Source: Bacteroidota bacterium (GTDB lineage: Bacteria; Bacteroidota; Bacteroidia; Chitinophagales; Saprospiraceae). From it: DNA of 64,000 nt. The number at the start of each line of letters is the position of its first letter. The stretch's first letter is position 1. Location: positions 1 through 64,000 of the forward strand of contig JANSWP010000029.1 in assembly GCA_024743405.1 (NCBI GenBank). The letters run 5' to 3'. Below the pieces are notes generated by a model that worked only from the letters and a program-made list of their open reading frames with translations, had not been told where the DNA came from and ran no database searches. Positions 45,094 through 53,691 of this stretch are shown piece by piece. The translations under genes and the position numbers were made by a program.

Positions 45094-45232
45094 GGCATTG
45101 GAGATTTTGGCGTTAAGAAATTCAATTGAGTTAAGCCCAAAAGAGCACCCATGTTTGAGCCTGATGAAATCGGCGAGTTTGGGTGTGAGCAGGTTGGCAA
45201 TTGAATTTTAGTCAAAATATCAACAGCCTAGA
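45094..45232. repeat. Second palindromic repeat family, copy 1
   Basis: A 35-bp block (45094-45128: GGCATTGGAGATTTTGGCGT...) identical to 48677-48711, and GCAATTGAATTTTAG (45197) shared with copy 2. The two blocks pair as an imperfect inverted repeat (AAATTCAATTG / CAATTGAATTT). The middle differs between copies. It starts 75 bp upstream of the icd pseudogene. Confidence 0.85.
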
Positions 45233-45463
45233 TTTTTTCCTTCTTTTTTCATCATTAGAAAAAAGGAGTAACCTAATTTAGAAACCTTTATGGTACTGGC
45301 TTCGCCAGGTTAGGAATGCGGACAAAATAAATTGACATTTATTATATCCGCGTTCCCTGAGAATTTGTTTAAGGCTTAGACCTTTAATAAGTAATGTGCC
45401 TAGGAATTAATCTGCTGTAAATGATATTTCTAATGTCCCGTTGATAACGACATTTGCTCCAGC
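45233..45463. other. Intergenic with small hairpins
   Basis: Contains the conserved repeat tail (AGCCTAGATTTTTT), then GGAATGCGGA / CCGCGTTCC hairpin near 45315-45356, and a CTGGCTTCGCCAGGTTAG motif also seen in similar form at 57299. Confidence 0.5.
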
Positions 45464-45700
45464 TTACCTAGCTTCTTTAAAAAAGGCTTTCGCAATTTTC
45501 TTCTCTTTCACTAATTCTCCAATTCTACCACTTAACTGCTCTGTATCACAGTTTTCATTACCAATCCAAGACTGTAATCGCTGGATTTTATGAAAATTAA
45601 TTTTCTCTCTGATCAATGCCTCAATGATGTCTGAAGCTTCAGATGGTGTGAATTTTCCGTCAATTAGGTTAATTTTTTGTGTTACTTCTGTTGCAACCAT
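45464..45700 (-). CDS. Conserved small protein, 78 aa
   Basis: No membrane segment. Starts MVATEVTQKINLIDGKFTPS and continues EASDIIEALIREKINFHKIQ; helical, Lys/Glu-rich C-terminus. It resembles short Bacteroidota proteins that begin K-INLIDGKFTP; no function known. Confidence 0.65.
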   Translation of the reverse strand: MVATEVTQKINLIDGKFTPSEASDIIEALIREKINFHKIQRLQSWIGNENCDTEQLSGRIGELVKEKKIAKAFFKEAR

Positions 45701-45778
45701 TTTATTTATAATTTTTAATTGTGAATATTTTTGTAAAAGAATTCAAGAAGAAAAGTATTGAGCTTTTCGCTGCAATGC

Positions 45779-46045
45779 CTAAATTCCTTTTGAATCCATT
45801 ACTTTAAAAGATACTAGTGATAAAATAATCAATGATGAAACCATTAATTCATAAAAAAAAAGCTTTCCATTGATCCATGAAAAAGCTAATATTAATGAAC
45901 AAAAAATGAAGCCTAGTATGAAATGAAGCAAGAGAGGCGACGCTTTTGATTCCTCTTGATGTTTCATAGGAATAGAAACTTTCCTAGGTTGAGTACCGAT
46001 TTTTTCAGGCACTTCTTTTACTGGATTTTCAATTGTTAAAATCAA
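45779..46045 (-). CDS. Small membrane protein, 88 aa
   Basis: An N-terminal ~35-residue charged segment, then two predicted helices (PLLLHFILGFIFCSLILAF; LMVSSLIILSLVSFKVM). No family recognised. It is divergent from the LysR regulator with 85 bp between starts, so it could be that regulator's target. Confidence 0.6.
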   Translation of the reverse strand: MILTIENPVKEVPEKIGTQPRKVSIPMKHQEESKASPLLLHFILGFIFCSLILAFSWINGKLFFYELMVSSLIILSLVSFKVMDSKGI

Positions 46046-46065
46046 ATTTATTTATTTTGTTGGCA

Positions 46066-46094
46066 CAAAACTAGGCACACTTTTCATAAGTTTG
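46066..46094 (+). promoter_or_regulatory. Candidate promoter of the LysR gene
   Basis: TAAGTTTG (46087-46094) matches the TAnnTTTG -7 element; TTTG at 46066-46069 is 17 bp upstream, a little short. Start codon follows 36 bp later. Confidence 0.5.
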
Positions 46095-46130
46095 CATTTA
46101 TATTATTAATGTAATACATAAACAAAGCTT

Positions 46131-47054
46131 ATGAATTTCACTTTGCATCAACTGAATATTTTCCTTAAACTAATTGATTATCAAAGCATTACCAAAGCAG
46201 CTGAGGATTTATATTTAACGCAACCAGCGGTATCCATTCAGTTAAAAAAAATGCAAGATCAATTTGAAATACCTTTAACAGAAGTGGTCGGAAGGCAACT
46301 TTACATCACTGATTTTGGAAAAGAAATCGGACAATCCGCCCAAAGAATATTGAATGAAATTGAGTCGATCAATTACAAAACAAAATCTTTTAAAGGCAAA
46401 CTTGCTGGACAAATAAAACTATCCATTGCGTCGACTGCCAAATATGTAATGCCCTATTTCTTAGCTGATTTTATGAGCGCGCACAGTGGTATCGATCTGA
46501 TCATGGATGTAACGAATAAAACTCGAGTAGTAGATAGTCTTGAACAGAATGAAGTAGATTTTTCAATGGTTTCTGTAATACCCAATCAACTTAATCTAAA
46601 TAGGGTTGAGCTCATGCAAAACAAGCTTTTCTTGGTTGGAGGCACCCGTATAAAAAGAAACCCTAAGACCTCTATCAGAAAGCTATTTGAAAAACACCCA
46701 CTACTTTTTAGAGAGCAAGGATCTGCAACTAGAAATGCAATGGAAACCTTCCTGAACAACAAAAAATTACCGACTTTTAAGAGGATTGAACTCACCTCCA
46801 ATGAAGCATTAAAACAGGCGATTGTTGCGGGGCTTGGATACTCCATCATGCCCTTAATAGGCATCAAAAACGAACTCAGAAACGGCGATTTGGAGATCAT
46901 TCACCTGCGCGGCTTACCGATCATTACCCACTGGAATTTAGTGTGGTTGAAATCCAAAAAATTGTCCCCCGCCGCTGAAGCATTTCTCACTTTTATCGAA
47001 TCAGAAAAAGAGCACATAATAACAGAAACCTTTGATTGGTTTGAAAAATATTAA
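46131..47054 (+). CDS. LysR-family transcriptional regulator
   Basis: 307 aa. N-terminal winged HTH: LHQLNIFLKLIDYQSITKAA then LYLTQPAVSIQLKKMQDQFE. The C-terminal two-lobed effector domain (KGKLAGQIKLSIASTAKYVM onward) is of the CbbR/CysB kind. Effector and targets unknown; it diverges from the small membrane protein and precedes the SDR gene on the same strand. Confidence 0.92.
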   Translation: MNFTLHQLNIFLKLIDYQSITKAAEDLYLTQPAVSIQLKKMQDQFEIPLTEVVGRQLYITDFGKEIGQSAQRILNEIESINYKTKSFKGKLAGQIKLSIASTAKYVMPYFLADFMSAHSGIDLIMDVTNKTRVVDSLEQNEVDFSMVSVIPNQLNLNRVELMQNKLFLVGGTRIKRNPKTSIRKLFEKHPLLFREQGSATRNAMETFLNNKKLPTFKRIELTSNEALKQAIVAGLGYSIMPLIGIKNELRNGDLEIIHLRGLPIITHWNLVWLKSKKLSPAAEAFLTFIESEKEHIITETFDWFEKY

Positions 47055-47151
47055 AGGTATTTTGAAGAAAAGGAAAACAAAACTTCCTATTTCTAATTCC
47101 TATTTTAAACTTAATAGGCTTTATTCAAACCCATTCCTAACAAATACATAA

Positions 47152-48579
47152 ATGAAAATATTATTAACTGGAGCGACTGGCTATATTGGCAAAAGACTTT
47201 TACCGGTTTTAATACAAGAAGGTCATCAGGTAATTTGCTGTGTTAGAGATGCTAAAAGATTTAATCCTCAAAAATCTCTTTTAGCCAATATTGAAGTAAT
47301 TGAAACCGATTTATTAGATCCCAATTCATTAGAAAAAATCCCCAAAGATGTGGAAGGGGCATATTATTTAGTCCATTCCATGTCCTCATCCAGTAATTAT
47401 GAAAATCTTGAAAAAGAATGCGCAGAAAATTTTAAAAATTTTATCAATAAAACCAAGGTTAGACAGGTCATTTATCTTAGTGGGATCATTAATGAAAAGA
47501 AGCTCTCCAAACACTTGACCTCACGTAAAGCCGTTGAAGATATATTAGGATCAGGGACATTCCCAGTAACAACCCTTCGGGCAGGTATCATTATTGGTTC
47601 TGGAAGCGCCTCTTTTGAAATCATACGAGATTTAACAGAGAAGTTACCCCTCATGGTGACGCCAAAATGGTTGAATACTAAATGCCAACCCATTGGAGTG
47701 AGAGATGTCATAAACTTCCTTTCGACGTCCTTATTTAACGAAAAAATGTACCATCAAAATTTCGATATTGGTGGAACTGATATTCTGACTTATAAAGAGA
47801 TGCTACTAGGCTTTGCAAAGGTAAGAGGTCTTCAAAGGAGAATTTATACAGTGCCTGTCATGACCCCAAAATTATCCTCTTATTGGCTATATTTTGTCAC
47901 AGCTACTTCCTACAAATTAGCAGTAGCATTGGTGGATAGTATGAAGGTAGAAGTAGTTTGTAGAAATGATGATATTAATCGAATATTAGGTATTAGGCCC
48001 GAAGGCTACAAAAAATCTATAGAACGAGCTTTTACAAAAATAGAAAGCAATGAAATTGTTTCGAGTTGGAAAGACTCTCAAATAAGTGGGGTTAAGGATT
48101 TTACTACGTCTGACTTTATTATTGTTCCCTCTTTTGGGTGCTTTAAAGATCGGCGAGTTAGAAAAATCGAATCTCGTAAATATTCAATTGAAAAAATCTG
48201 GAGTATTGGAGGAGAAAGTGGATGGTATTCCGCCAATTTTTTATGGAAAATAAGAGGATATATTGACAAACTATATGGTGGTGTAGGATTAAGAAGAGGT
48301 CGAACTAATAAAACTTCATTGGAATCAGGAGATGCCCTAGATTTTTGGAGAGTTTTGTATGCCAATAAAGAAGAAGGTAGATTATTACTTTTTGCGGAAA
48401 TGAAATTGCCTGGAGATGCTTGGTTAGAATTTAGAATACGAAACGATGAGCTCATTCAAACGGCTACATTTAGACCTAATGGCGTACTAGGAAGGCTCTA
48501 TTGGTATGCGGTTCTTCCTTTTCATGGAATTGTTTTTAAAGGAATGATCAATCAAATTACCAAGCAATCGAAAGCTTAG
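47152..48579 (+). CDS. SDR/NAD(P)-binding protein with DUF2867 domain
   Basis: 475 aa. Extended-SDR-like Rossmann fold with LLTGATGYIGKRLLPVL at the start (NAD(P) motif TGATGYIG), VHSMSSSSNYENLEKECAEN and TTLRAGIIIGSGS. From about residue 320 comes a DUF2867 domain (SGWYSANFLWKIRGYIDKLY to WYAVLPFHGIVFKGM). The layout is that of YpwA/NmrA-like 'SDR family oxidoreductase' proteins; reaction unknown. Confidence 0.88.
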   Translation: MKILLTGATGYIGKRLLPVLIQEGHQVICCVRDAKRFNPQKSLLANIEVIETDLLDPNSLEKIPKDVEGAYYLVHSMSSSSNYENLEKECAENFKNFINKTKVRQVIYLSGIINEKKLSKHLTSRKAVEDILGSGTFPVTTLRAGIIIGSGSASFEIIRDLTEKLPLMVTPKWLNTKCQPIGVRDVINFLSTSLFNEKMYHQNFDIGGTDILTYKEMLLGFAKVRGLQRRIYTVPVMTPKLSSYWLYFVTATSYKLAVALVDSMKVEVVCRNDDINRILGIRPEGYKKSIERAFTKIESNEIVSSWKDSQISGVKDFTTSDFIIVPSFGCFKDRRVRKIESRKYSIEKIWSIGGESGWYSANFLWKIRGYIDKLYGGVGLRRGRTNKTSLESGDALDFWRVLYANKEEGRLLLFAEMKLPGDAWLEFRIRNDELIQTATFRPNGVLGRLYWYAVLPFHGIVFKGMINQITKQSKA

Positions 48580-48676
48580 TAGTCATTTGGACAGCATCTT
48601 TTGCCCAATTTGAAACCAATAGGTTGTCGATGATTTTTTGCATGCTTGTTGAACCGAATGTTTCGGTTTTCGCAGC

Positions 48677-48818
48677 GGCATTGGAGATTTTGGCGTTAAG
48701 AAATTCAATTGTGGTTCAGTGTTCAGTTTGTAAAAACTACCCACGCGAGCTTTGCGAGCATTTGGGTCGTTTGCGTGAGTGCAATTGAATTTTAGCCAAA
48801 ATATACACAGCCTTGATT
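48677..48818. repeat. Second palindromic repeat family, copy 2
   Basis: Shares the 35-bp block and the CAATTGAATTTTAG block with copy 1 at 45094-45232; the ~70-bp middle differs in detail. The tail reads AGCCTTGATTTTTTTGG. Confidence 0.85.
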
Positions 48819-48913
48819 TTTTTGGTTATTTTTTTTTCAAAGAAAAAAAGAACAAAGCTAATTTGAATCTTTTTTATTGTAGGGATTGATAAGAATAACC
48901 TCCCAAACTAAAA

Positions 48914-48947
48914 ATCCCGAATTTTCAGATATCTGAAAATTCGGGAT
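48914..48947. terminator. 34-bp perfect palindrome
   Basis: Perfectly self-complementary, ending 44 bp before the stop of the minus-strand IPTM gene. A strong hairpin, T-runs nearby. Confidence 0.7.
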
Positions 48948-48990
48948 AATTTATGTTTTTATTAAGTGCCATTTAAGCACTAATAAAAAT

Positions 48991-50253
48991 CTATTTCTTC
49001 AACAAATAAATCAAATACGCAACTAAAGGAATTGATAAAGTCATTCCAATTAAATCGTCAAAAATAATTTCGCCCCACATTATATAAATAAATGCGAAAC
49101 CAAAAGGCACAATTGTCAAAGCAATTTTAAATGCTTTTCCGTACCCTACCTTATCAAAAGGCATTTGATTCAATGAAAATTTAGTAACCTTTTTATTAGA
49201 TCCTGCAACGCTTAATTGCATTTGAGTTTGGAATTGCATAACGAAAACGATTCCTAAGCTCAACATGATTAAAGCTAAGTAAAACAAACTCCACTCTCCC
49301 ATTGTAGGAATAGCATTTGGTGCACTACAACTTGCAAGGAAAGGAATAGATATATCTGCCATACTTAATTGCCAATTCCCAGCTCCTCCACCAGGGCTCA
49401 TACCTTTACTCCACAAGACATTAAACATCGCATCAGTAGGCGGAACTGCAAAAGTCAATGTTACACTAATTATTCCCGGTACTGATTCATCCTTTGGAGA
49501 AACGGAGAATCCACCACCAGGTATAATTAGGTCATCCACTGGATCAGAATCAGCAGACTCAACTTGTACGATCATGGTATTAGGTCCAGTATTTTCAATC
49601 GTCAATAAGACAGCAGATTCTGGATTTCCACCAAAGTGTGTCACTTGTGTCGCACAATAAGGAGATGCTGGTATTGTCGGTGGTGGTGGTGGTGGACCAG
49701 CCATATTAACAACCATATTGTCGAAATAAGAAGTTTTACCATCAGCCGGTGATAAGAAATCAAAAAACAAAACAAAAGTATTATAGTCAAACCCAGTTGC
49801 AGGCGAAAATGGACCCTCAATTGAATTCGCTGCAACAGGAAAACAAAGTTGTTCCCATTCATTGATTTTAGTGTTGGCTACGGTAGTAATCCAATTAGGA
49901 CCACCATTAGAAGAAGCTTCTAATTTCAACGCTAAATTTCCGATATGATCCATGTGAACATCAATACAGATTTCATCCGCTCCTCCACTTAATACAACCG
50001 GAGCCGAAGAGGTTGAAAAACAACCTGCAAATGATTGAGCGCCAAAAGGTTTTGTAATATCTCCAACAGAACCACTTGTGTTAATGCCCGATGGATTTGG
50101 ATTAGCGATGACATTATTTGTTGCCGCCCCAGCAAAGCAACCAAAATTAACAGTTGTTGCAGGTGCTTCTTGATCCAAAATAGTTACGGACTGACCGTAG
50201 CTAAAACTGACCGAAAGCACCATAATCATAATGGTAAATAGATTTCTAATCAT
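48991..50253 (-). CDS. Secreted protein with IPTM-EW exosortase-type tail
   Basis: Preferred start is the ATG at 50253 (MIRNLFTIMIMVLSVSFSYG, a signal peptide); a longer frame to 50325 exists. The ectodomain has a CBM-like jelly roll (EICIDVHMDHIGNLALKLEA; FLSPADGKTSYFDNMVV), a proline run, and a domain with VTHFGGNPESAVLLTIENTG. The IPTMGEW motif, residues 315-321 from this start, is followed at once by a helix (SLFYLALIMLSLGIVFVMQ), as in IPTL-type sorting signals. Unusually the protein continues ~75 residues with two more hydrophobic helices. The next genes encode an exosortase and a membrane partner, so this is a probable dedicated substrate. Confidence 0.78.
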   Translation of the reverse strand: MIRNLFTIMIMVLSVSFSYGQSVTILDQEAPATTVNFGCFAGAATNNVIANPNPSGINTSGSVGDITKPFGAQSFAGCFSTSSAPVVLSGGADEICIDVHMDHIGNLALKLEASSNGGPNWITTVANTKINEWEQLCFPVAANSIEGPFSPATGFDYNTFVLFFDFLSPADGKTSYFDNMVVNMAGPPPPPPTIPASPYCATQVTHFGGNPESAVLLTIENTGPNTMIVQVESADSDPVDDLIIPGGGFSVSPKDESVPGIISVTLTFAVPPTDAMFNVLWSKGMSPGGGAGNWQLSMADISIPFLASCSAPNAIPTMGEWSLFYLALIMLSLGIVFVMQFQTQMQLSVAGSNKKVTKFSLNQMPFDKVGYGKAFKIALTIVPFGFAFIYIMWGEIIFDDLIGMTLSIPLVAYLIYLLKK

Positions 50254-50325
50254 GAGAAAATAATTTGTTATTAAAAAATAATACACTTGTGCTAAAGTGC
50301 ATTTTATACAAAACTTGAAACTCAA

Positions 50326-50579
50326 TAGTAATGACCATTGAGGTATAATTAATTGATGACAATCACTTTATATATAATGACTGGATGTTATTATGTCCGG
50401 TTAATGGTTTTGAAAATCGGTAGATTGGAAATATAATGTTACAAAAGTTATAAGGAATTCCCAGTAAAGATATAAAAAAAAGGAATACAATTATCTATTA
50501 ATCCTATATAAAGTGAAAAATAAAGAATAATTCCACCTCTTTTAGCCCTAAATCCTAATTATATTTGTAAAAAACAGGT
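50326..50579. other. Intergenic upstream of IPTM gene
   Basis: 254 bp of AT-rich sequence with no clear motif, presumably the IPTM gene promoter region. Confidence 0.4.
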
Positions 50580-51242
50580 TCAAGAAATTTTTCTTTCGCC
50601 AAATCGATCCAAGAAATTTTTCCAATTACTTTTTCTAAAAGCAGCAACTCCCCAAATCAAAATAACAACAAAAGAGCTAAATCCTAAGGAGGTCAATAAA
50701 TTGGTAAAACCTTCAAAAAAGCTGGTTCCAAACTCCCCAAACTTATACATCTGAAAGGTAGATTTATTGAAAAGATCTAATAAGAAAATGGAAAGTTTAA
50801 AAACTGTAAATAAATAAAAAAGAAGGGTGCCCGAAAGAATGGCCCATAATTTATCTTTTAAGCCAATTGGCGTAATCAAAATCAAAGCAACCAAAAAAAC
50901 GAAAAAGGTGGTAAAAAAGAGATTAAAGAATAAGTCGCACTCTGTCGCCTTCATATTTATACTTTTTGCACCAGTTTTTTTGGCAAGTTCTGTCTGTTGC
51001 CGAATTTCCTCATTGCCTGCATATACTAATCGAATCAGGTATGGATCAGATTTAATAGCATTATCCGGCTCCAATTTTAGATAAGCTTGTGAAAAAAAAG
51101 TTTGCAAAATAGGCTGAGTAGTAACTCTATAAATATTAGCTGAAGTCCTTGCAATAGGGGAAAAAGAAAATAGAGCATACAAAACAAAATACAATAATAA
51201 GAATGCCCCCAAATATTTTAGCAATGGAGTAAATGTTTTCAT
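50580..51242 (-). CDS. Exosortase-associated membrane protein
   Basis: 220 aa with about four helices (8-27, 110-132, 138-160, 186-205) and a soluble loop (about 35-105) containing AYLKLEPDNAIKSDPYLIRL. No catalytic motif recognised. It starts 4 bp after the exosortase stop, in one operon, and resembles in size and topology the membrane partners of small Bacteroidota exosortases. Partner or processing role is inferred from position. Confidence 0.65.
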   Translation of the reverse strand: MKTFTPLLKYLGAFLLLYFVLYALFSFSPIARTSANIYRVTTQPILQTFFSQAYLKLEPDNAIKSDPYLIRLVYAGNEEIRQQTELAKKTGAKSINMKATECDLFFNLFFTTFFVFLVALILITPIGLKDKLWAILSGTLLFYLFTVFKLSIFLLDLFNKSTFQMYKFGEFGTSFFEGFTNLLTSLGFSSFVVILIWGVAAFRKSNWKNFLDRFGERKIS

Positions 51243-51246
51243 TTCT

Positions 51247-51900
51247 CTAGGTAGTTGCCGATTTTAAATTCAAATCGTGGTTTTTAATCAATGCTCTATT
51301 AGCCCAAAACATCCAAATAAAGATACTTAAAGCAGTGAAAATAATGAATCCTCCTTGCTCATGTAAAATATCAAAAACGGCTCCTGGAAAGTACAATCCA
51401 ACTAGATAAAGTCCAGTTATGCGAACAAAATTAAGTAGCATTACCGCAACAATACCCCAAACAATGCCTGGTATTTTATATTCAAACTTCACTGGAAATA
51501 CAAGAATCCCACTCAACAAAATAGCTAATGGTTCTAAACCATCGCAACCTTTTTTTACACTTATGGAGAATACATCACTTTGAATTAATTCTTCAACTGT
51601 GGTGGTCTCTTGCCCTAAAAGATTAAGCAGAAAACTACCAACTTTTGCTTCTCCTCGGATGAGTGGGTTACCAATATATTCTAGAAAAAAGTCTGAGTAA
51701 TAAATGACGTAGAATAAGAACATACACCCAGCAAAGCCTAATAAGAATTTTAAAACAGGTGATTTTTGGGTCCAATATTCTTTAGCCGAATTTGTCAATT
51801 TTTGAATTGAACTGACCGACTTATTGGACTTCGTCGATTTACGCGATTGTGCTTTATTCTTTTTATTTTTTTTGGAAGACATAATGTTCAGGAATATCAT
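51247..51900 (-). CDS. Exosortase/archaeosortase-family transpeptidase (compact)
   Basis: 217 aa. Met7 (51882) is a likely start, preceding a Lys-rich cytoplasmic tail of about 30 residues. Hydrophobic helices follow, with the exosortase catalytic residues: Cys119 in SVKKGCDGLEP, Arg160 in LNFVRITGLY, His180 in FDILHEQGGF (numbering from 51900). Exosortases cut and re-attach C-terminal PEP/IPTL-like tails in the membrane. It lacks the EpsI extension of EPS-associated exosortases. First gene of the exosortase, partner, substrate set. Confidence 0.88.
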   Translation of the reverse strand: MIFLNIMSSKKNKKNKAQSRKSTKSNKSVSSIQKLTNSAKEYWTQKSPVLKFLLGFAGCMFLFYVIYYSDFFLEYIGNPLIRGEAKVGSFLLNLLGQETTTVEELIQSDVFSISVKKGCDGLEPLAILLSGILVFPVKFEYKIPGIVWGIVAVMLLNFVRITGLYLVGLYFPGAVFDILHEQGGFIIFTALSIFIWMFWANRALIKNHDLNLKSATT

Positions 51901-52093
51901 TTGTGTTCATTGCGCCATTATAACTTAGTACAATGAGAAAGTTAACCTAACAAATACTAGAGTAGGTGCCCTAACATATTAAAATGCAAGTTATATAATA
52001 AATTAGGAAGATGTAAATCTATTCAAACCATAAGTATTTTTCAAACTATAGGGAAGAAAATTCTATATCTTTCAGCCTAAAAAAATCTATTAT

Positions 52094-52597
52094 ATGCAAT
52101 TTTCCTTCTGCCCAACATGTAAAAGTGACCTCGCTTTAAACTTAGATAATTACATAGCTTGTACAGATACATCTTGTAATTTTATTCATTATGAAAACCC
52201 GACACCAGTGGTGGCAGCAATAGTGGAATATGGCGATAATCAGGTTGTGTTGGCACATAATAAGCTTTGGCCACCTACTTGGTACGGTCTCATTACAGGT
52301 TTTTTGGAAAAACACGAGCACCCTGACGAAGCCATTTTACGAGAAGTAAAAGAAGAATTAGGATTAGATGGTAAGCTAGGTAAATTTGTAGGTCATTATA
52401 CCTTCAAAAGAATGAACCAGATCATATTGGCCTATCATATAAAGGCTTCTGGGCAGATTAACTTAAATGATGAATTGGATGATTATAAAATTGTGCCTTT
52501 CGACAAAGTAAAAACATGGCCAGCAGGCACAGGAAGAGCGTTAAAAGATTTTCTTGAAAGTAGAGGATATGAAGTGGAGGAAGTTCCTTTTGCTTAA
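52094..52597 (+). CDS. Nudix hydrolase with zinc-ribbon N-terminus
   Basis: 167 aa. A zinc ribbon of CPTC and CTDTSC (residues 7-31) is followed by a Nudix domain: ENPTPVVAAIVEYGDNQVVL, then Nudix box GFLEKHEHPDEAILREVKEE with LGL. The ribbon plus Nudix plan is that of NudC-like NADH/RNA-cap pyrophosphatases, but the protein is shorter than NudC, so substrate is open. Confidence 0.88.
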   Translation: MQFSFCPTCKSDLALNLDNYIACTDTSCNFIHYENPTPVVAAIVEYGDNQVVLAHNKLWPPTWYGLITGFLEKHEHPDEAILREVKEELGLDGKLGKFVGHYTFKRMNQIILAYHIKASGQINLNDELDDYKIVPFDKVKTWPAGTGRALKDFLESRGYEVEEVPFA

Positions 52598-52687
52598 AAA
52601 AACTCAATTTCAACTAGACTTGTTAACCTTTGAATATTCACACAAATTTTTCCTCCTACCTAACAACATAGTGTTATATTTATTTCT

Positions 52688-53248
52688 ATGAATTTATTCA
52701 CTTCTGATCGAGAAAGACGACTTTGGTATTGGGTATTGGCAACCGTGGTTGGGATTTATTCAACTCTAGGACTAGCACGGTCGATTGCAGGATTCTTGCG
52801 AGACAAAAACCTAATTGAAGGACTTTTCGGATTTGGTATGATCCTAATTGTCGCGGCTATAATAATTCAAGGATTAAAAAAGCAGCGAAGCCGTACTGAG
52901 GTATTCATTGGGCTGGGTATTATTGGCGTTTATCTAATCGTCTTCACACGGATGGCAATTCCTGAAGAACGAACACATCTTATTGAGTATAGTGTTCTTG
53001 CAATATTGATTCTTGAAGCACTCAGAGAACGATCAAATCAAGGTCGCAAAATGCCTTATCTGGCTCTTTTAGCAATCTTGATGACATCAACGATTGGAGT
53101 CATCGATGAATGTATACAAGCATTTCTACCCAGCCGTGTATTTGACCCCTTCGATATTTTTTTTAACGTCTTGGCTAGCATAATGGCCGTTCTAGGGAGT
53201 CTAGTGATAGCATGGGCAAAGAAGCAAACTAGTACTTCAAAAAACTAA
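52688..53248 (+). CDS. VanZ-like membrane protein
   Basis: 186 aa with helices at about 12-30, 42-60, 74-92, 104-115, 124-142 and 155-178. The late block TIGVIDECIQAFLPSRVFDPFD plus ILASI is the VanZ family signature. Family links to teicoplanin resistance or phospholipid remodelling are weak; function unknown here. Confidence 0.82.
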   Translation: MNLFTSDRERRLWYWVLATVVGIYSTLGLARSIAGFLRDKNLIEGLFGFGMILIVAAIIIQGLKKQRSRTEVFIGLGIIGVYLIVFTRMAIPEERTHLIEYSVLAILILEALRERSNQGRKMPYLALLAILMTSTIGVIDECIQAFLPSRVFDPFDIFFNVLASIMAVLGSLVIAWAKKQTSTSKN

Positions 53249-53691
53249 ATTAGTATAATTTTGAAATTGTAAATTTGAACCAAGTTAGGGAACATGAACA
53301 CAAAAACGAATTAGACAAACTTGTAAGACAAACTACAAACTCATCTGAAAATATTTCTGAGCACGACTACATAAACCATTAATAATCAGAGCTCTAAGCC
53401 TGATAGTAAACTATTTGTATTGCCTCTCTATAATAAGCAAACGATTTTTTGTTTATACATTTAGGGCTTGCGCACAAATAAATGCTACACTTTATGGTGT
53501 CTTTTTGACTTCATATTTCGTTGTAAAATTGGTCAATTATCCAGATAAACTCCCAATTCCACGCCTAGTCTGAAATCAAAAATCCGTCCCTAAACTGAAC
53601 CGTTTATTTATACGTAAGCCCTTAGCTTTTACATTTTATTTCATCCTCAATAAATAATAATCCATTTCACGAAAGTTTAAATCAAATAAAA
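53249..53691. other. Intergenic holding palindrome element F
   Basis: 443 bp, of which 53461-53624 is the large palindrome; the rest is the amylase upstream region, without a clear promoter match. Confidence 0.55.
53461..53624 (-). repeat. Intergenic palindrome element, copy F
   Basis: 164 bp with TTA at both ends. Arms GGGCTTGCGCACAAATAAA and its near complement (three mismatches) lie at 53464-53482 and 53603-53621. Read on the minus strand the core has CAGACTAGGC and AACGAAATATGA, the latter as in copy B. Confidence 0.8.

Larger units (their letters stand above)
48580..48990. other. Intergenic with second repeat copy and a palindrome
   Basis: Holds copy 2 of the second repeat family (48677-48818) and a perfect 34-bp palindrome at 48914-48947 (ATCCCGAATTTTCAGAT and complement) that likely terminates the minus-strand IPTM gene or the SDR gene. 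Confidence 0.6.
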
